Positions 61,340-64,000 of a stretch of 64,000 bases of DNA are shown one piece after another. The stretch lies in contig NZ_LMEW01000033.1 of NCBI RefSeq assembly GCF_001426525.1, forward strand, positions 248,001 to 312,000. The letters run 5' to 3'. Below the pieces are notes generated by a model, which was not told the origin of the DNA, ran no database searches, and saw only the letters and a program-made list of their open reading frames with translations. Positions within the stretch are counted from its first letter, which is position 1. Each line of letters opens with the position of its first letter. The translations under genes and the position numbers were made by a program. This DNA comes from Massilia sp. Root133. Its GTDB lineage: Bacteria > Pseudomonadota > Gammaproteobacteria > Burkholderiales > Burkholderiaceae_D.

Positions 61340-62983
61340 ATGCTTCCAATCGACTACACCACAGACGTCGCCAACGCCTTCGACAGTGTCCTGAAGGGCT
61401 ACCAAGCCGGCATCGGTATCAGCCAGGTACAACAGCAGCAGCAACAACAGCAGGCAGCGCTCGCCCAGAAGCAGCAACAGGCACAGGTCATCCAGTCGCT
61501 GGTCGCGAACCCGAATGCCGGCGGCGAAGAGTATGCGAACGCCATGTTGCAGGTACCGGGCATGAGCGAACAGCTCAAACAGGCCTGGGATATGAAGAGC
61601 GCGGTGGCGCAGAAACAGCAGCTTTCCGATCTGGCCCAGTGGGGTTCGGCAATCCAAAATGGCCAGCCGCAGATTGTTGTCGACGGGTTGAACGCGCGCG
61701 CCGATGCGATCGAAAACGCGTCCAACGGTCCCACCGTTGAATCGAGGGCACTGCGCGCCAAGGCGCAGGCGGTCCAGGAGCATCCTGAGTTCGGCGGCGT
61801 CCTCATCAAGTCGATGTTGGCCGTGCACCCGCAGGGCAAGGCTGTCATCGACAACATCGTCGCGCAAAACAAGGATGCCCGTGACCAGAAAGAGTCGGAC
61901 TCGAAGCTGGATGGCGAGAAGATCGACCAAGCCGTGAAGAATTACGGCGTCTTCGCGCAGACGGCCGGCTCGCTCGCAAAGCCCGGCGTGAAGCCAACGC
62001 AGGCGATCGCCATGTTCAAGTCGATGGAGTCGCGCGGCTTTATTCCGAAGGGCGGCGCGCAGGAGTACATCGACGGCATGCCGGCCGATCCAAAAGAGCT
62101 CCCCACGTACCTGGGCCAGCTCCGCGACGCCGGCATGACCCCGAAAGACCAGAAGGCGTTCACCACGCCGAGCGCCGATGCGACGCTGTCGGCCAGTACG
62201 CAGCGCCGAGGCCAGGACATCCGCCACTCCGAGTGGGTCGAGGAGCAGAAGGCCGCCGATGCACCGGCGAAGCCGAACGAGACGCTAGCCAAGCAGATCG
62301 CGTTCTACCGCGCGCCACCGCTCGGCCAGTTCAACATGAACAAGCCATGGGGCCAGGCCACCATGGACATGGTCATGCAGCTCAATCCCCAGTACGACGC
62401 AGCCCAGTACGCACCGCGGGCTGCCGCGCTGCGTTCGTTCGCCGCCGGCGGCAAGGATGGCGCGGCGATCGAGTCGGCCAACACCGCGATGAACCACCTG
62501 GCGACGCTGAAGGAGCTTGCCCTTGCCCAGAAGAACGGAGACACCCGCCTATTCAACAAGATCGCGAACAGGATCTCGGAAGCGACCGGCTCCGCGCGAC
62601 CATCGAACCTGAAGGTCGCCGTGCAGATGGTGGCGCCCGAAGTGGTCAAGGCCGTGTCCGGGGTCGGTGGCACCGGCGAAGACCGGAACCACACTGCTGC
62701 AGCGCTGACCGGGGACGGCACCTACTCGCCCGAACAGGTACTGGGCGCCGTCCGCACCGCGCAGGAGCTGTTCGGAGGCCGCCTGAAGGAGAAGAAGCGC
62801 AGCTACGAGCGGAGCACCGGCCTCAAGGACTTTGATGACACATTCCTCTCGCCGGCCGCACGATCGCTCCTGACTGGCAAGAGCGACGGTGAGGGCAAAG
62901 GGGCACCGCCAACGAAGCCTGCGAAGTCGGCGGCAGCGCACCCGGCCGATATCGATTACCTCCTCAACAAGTACGGGAACTAG
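61340..62983 (+). CDS. Phage internal virion/DNA-ejection protein (gp20-like)
   Basis: A 547-residue protein starting MLPIDYTTDVANAFDSVLKG. A Gln run near residues 31-50 is followed by a long helical section. Size, composition and place after the gp7-like gene fit a second ejection protein of podophages. There is no enzyme motif. The ATG at 61340 is 7 bp after the previous stop. Confidence 0.7.
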   Translation: MLPIDYTTDVANAFDSVLKGYQAGIGISQVQQQQQQQQAALAQKQQQAQVIQSLVANPNAGGEEYANAMLQVPGMSEQLKQAWDMKSAVAQKQQLSDLAQWGSAIQNGQPQIVVDGLNARADAIENASNGPTVESRALRAKAQAVQEHPEFGGVLIKSMLAVHPQGKAVIDNIVAQNKDARDQKESDSKLDGEKIDQAVKNYGVFAQTAGSLAKPGVKPTQAIAMFKSMESRGFIPKGGAQEYIDGMPADPKELPTYLGQLRDAGMTPKDQKAFTTPSADATLSASTQRRGQDIRHSEWVEEQKAADAPAKPNETLAKQIAFYRAPPLGQFNMNKPWGQATMDMVMQLNPQYDAAQYAPRAAALRSFAAGGKDGAAIESANTAMNHLATLKELALAQKNGDTRLFNKIANRISEATGSARPSNLKVAVQMVAPEVVKAVSGVGGTGEDRNHTAAALTGDGTYSPEQVLGAVRTAQELFGGRLKEKKRSYERSTGLKDFDDTFLSPAARSLLTGKSDGEGKGAPPTKPAKSAAAHPADIDYLLNKYGN

Positions 62984-62985
62984 TG

Positions 62986-64000
62986 ATGCCTGACCGCGAA
63001 CAGCTCTACCAAGCGCTCCGCAATGCCGATGCCGCGGGCGATACGAAGGCCGCGCAGCGCCTGGCCGGCTACATCAAGTCGCTGCCGGCCAATGACGCCT
63101 CCGAGGCCGAGCAGGGCCACAACCTGTTCGACACTCTGGCGTCGATCCCTGGGCACATCAAGGAGGCTGCCACCGGTGACAAGCGGCATACAGCCGAAAC
63201 TGATGCGGCGCCCGACTGGGCCGGCATGCCCGAGCTGAACTCGTTCAGCATGGCGAGTGCGAAAACCGGTTTGGGCACGCTCCTGTCCAACCCGGCCGAG
63301 ACCGTGAAGATCATCCAGTCGAACTTCCCAGGCGTGAAGGCGCGTCAGGATGAGAAGGGCAACTTCCTGTTGCGCTCGTCGATGGACGGCAAGGAGTATG
63401 CGATCAAGCCCGGCTTCCAGCTCAGCGACCTTCCGCGCGCGCTCGGCGCCATCGCTGCATTTACCCCAGCCGGCCGCGCCACGACCCTCGGCGGCGCTGC
63501 TCTCGGGGCTGCTGGCACACAGGCAGCCATTGAGGCGACCCAGGCGGCTACCGGCGGCGAGTTCAATCCGGGTGAGGTAGCTGCAGCCGGCGTCGCCGGC
63601 GCCGCCGTGCCGGCTGTGGTCAATGCAGTGCGTGCTGCAGCTGCGCCGGCCAGGCAGATCCTGCGACGCGTGCGTGGTGTGAACCCTGCTGTTGCTGCCG
63701 AGCCTGCCGCCGCGGTCGACCCGCTGGCGACCGCATCGGCCGAGGCTGCTGATGCCGGCGCCGCCTCACCTGGTGCGCAGGGCCCAGCTGCGCGCGCGGC
63801 CGCCGACGCTCCAACGGTCGATGCCAGCGGTGCGGCACCTCTGGCAGCGGACGACCTTACCCAGACGGCGCGCAAGGCCGCAGAAGGCGGTTTCGGAAGC
63901 AGCCGGGCAAAGCAGGTACTGGCCGAGCAGGCATCGCCCGATCCCAAGGTCATGGGGGCTGCCGAGCGCCTCGGCATCGATGGTGACCTGCAGGCGGACC
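62986..64000 (+). CDS. Large phage virion protein, partial at right edge
   Basis: The ATG at 62986 opens a frame of at least 338 codons that runs off the window. It starts MPDREQLYQALRNADAAGDT. A hydrophobic Ala/Gly-rich stretch (RALGAIAAFTPAGRATTLGG and following) and an Ala/Pro-rich linker come later. It resembles the N-terminus of very large injection proteins of Bcep22-like podophages, which can exceed 1000 residues. The C-terminal enzyme domain, if any, is outside. Confidence 0.7.
   Translation, partial: MPDREQLYQALRNADAAGDTKAAQRLAGYIKSLPANDASEAEQGHNLFDTLASIPGHIKEAATGDKRHTAETDAAPDWAGMPELNSFSMASAKTGLGTLLSNPAETVKIIQSNFPGVKARQDEKGNFLLRSSMDGKEYAIKPGFQLSDLPRALGAIAAFTPAGRATTLGGAALGAAGTQAAIEATQAATGGEFNPGEVAAAGVAGAAVPAVVNAVRAAAAPARQILRRVRGVNPAVAAEPAAAVDPLATASAEAADAGAASPGAQGPAARAAADAPTVDASGAAPLAADDLTQTARKAAEGGFGSSRAKQVLAEQASPDPKVMGAAERLGIDGDLQAD

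Overview
The window looks like the chromosome of a high-GC betaproteobacterium of the Oxalobacteraceae (Massilia/Telluria/Duganella type). This is inferred from base composition, from the exosortase A (XrtA)/PEP-CTERM exopolysaccharide genes, and from codon usage. No species name can be proved from the sequence alone.

Layout. (1) About 1-13,065 is an XrtA-linked exopolysaccharide locus. A long minus-strand operon encodes a chain-length protein, tyrosine autokinase, outer-membrane beta-barrel protein, ATPase, polysaccharide deacetylase, FemAB-like protein, two glycosyltransferases and exosortase A. On the other strand are a trypsin-like protease and the polysaccharide export lipoprotein. (2) 13,256-16,151 holds a Cys-containing protein of unknown function followed by a tightly overlapping PqqD-like / HprK-like kinase / nucleotidyltransferase cassette (HPr-rel-A type). 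(3) 16,218-25,578, all minus strand, holds two tandem PEP-CTERM proteins, a glycosyltransferase, a nitroreductase-like and a ThiF/E1-like protein, a FeeM-type acyltransferase and the TPR lipoprotein PrsT. (4) 25,758-36,652 holds a small unknown protein, IcmF (fused isobutyryl-CoA mutase), a fused indolepyruvate ferredoxin oxidoreductase, a LysR regulator, an HD-GYP phosphodiesterase and a GGDEF cyclase. (5) 37,041-47,640 is a Flp/Tad pilus locus without visible TadE/F/G genes. (6) 47,732-52,276 holds a BON lipoprotein, a GIN-domain protein, an N-terminal remnant of the RNA-repair regulator RtcR, rtcB, rtcA and a third PEP-CTERM protein. (7) From about 52,350 to beyond the right edge is a prophage or phage-derived element entering at a tRNA-Thr 3' end. 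It carries an integrase, replication genes, a hydroxylase and an acetyltransferase, then DNA-ejection virion proteins.

The best regulatory signal is a set of sigma-54 promoters (TGGCAC-N5-TTGC type). They stand before all three PEP-CTERM genes and before the unknown gene at 13,256, each with a 17-bp element (TGTCGGA-N4-TTTACA type) 50-100 bp upstream. They look like one RpoN/PrsR-type regulon that ties the HPr-rel-A cassette to PEP-CTERM surface biology. The two most promising uncharacterised systems are that cassette with its upstream protein, and the ThiF/nitroreductase/acyltransferase group next to PrsT. The rtcBA operon keeps a perfect sigma-54 promoter, but its neighbouring activator gene is reduced to about 66 codons.
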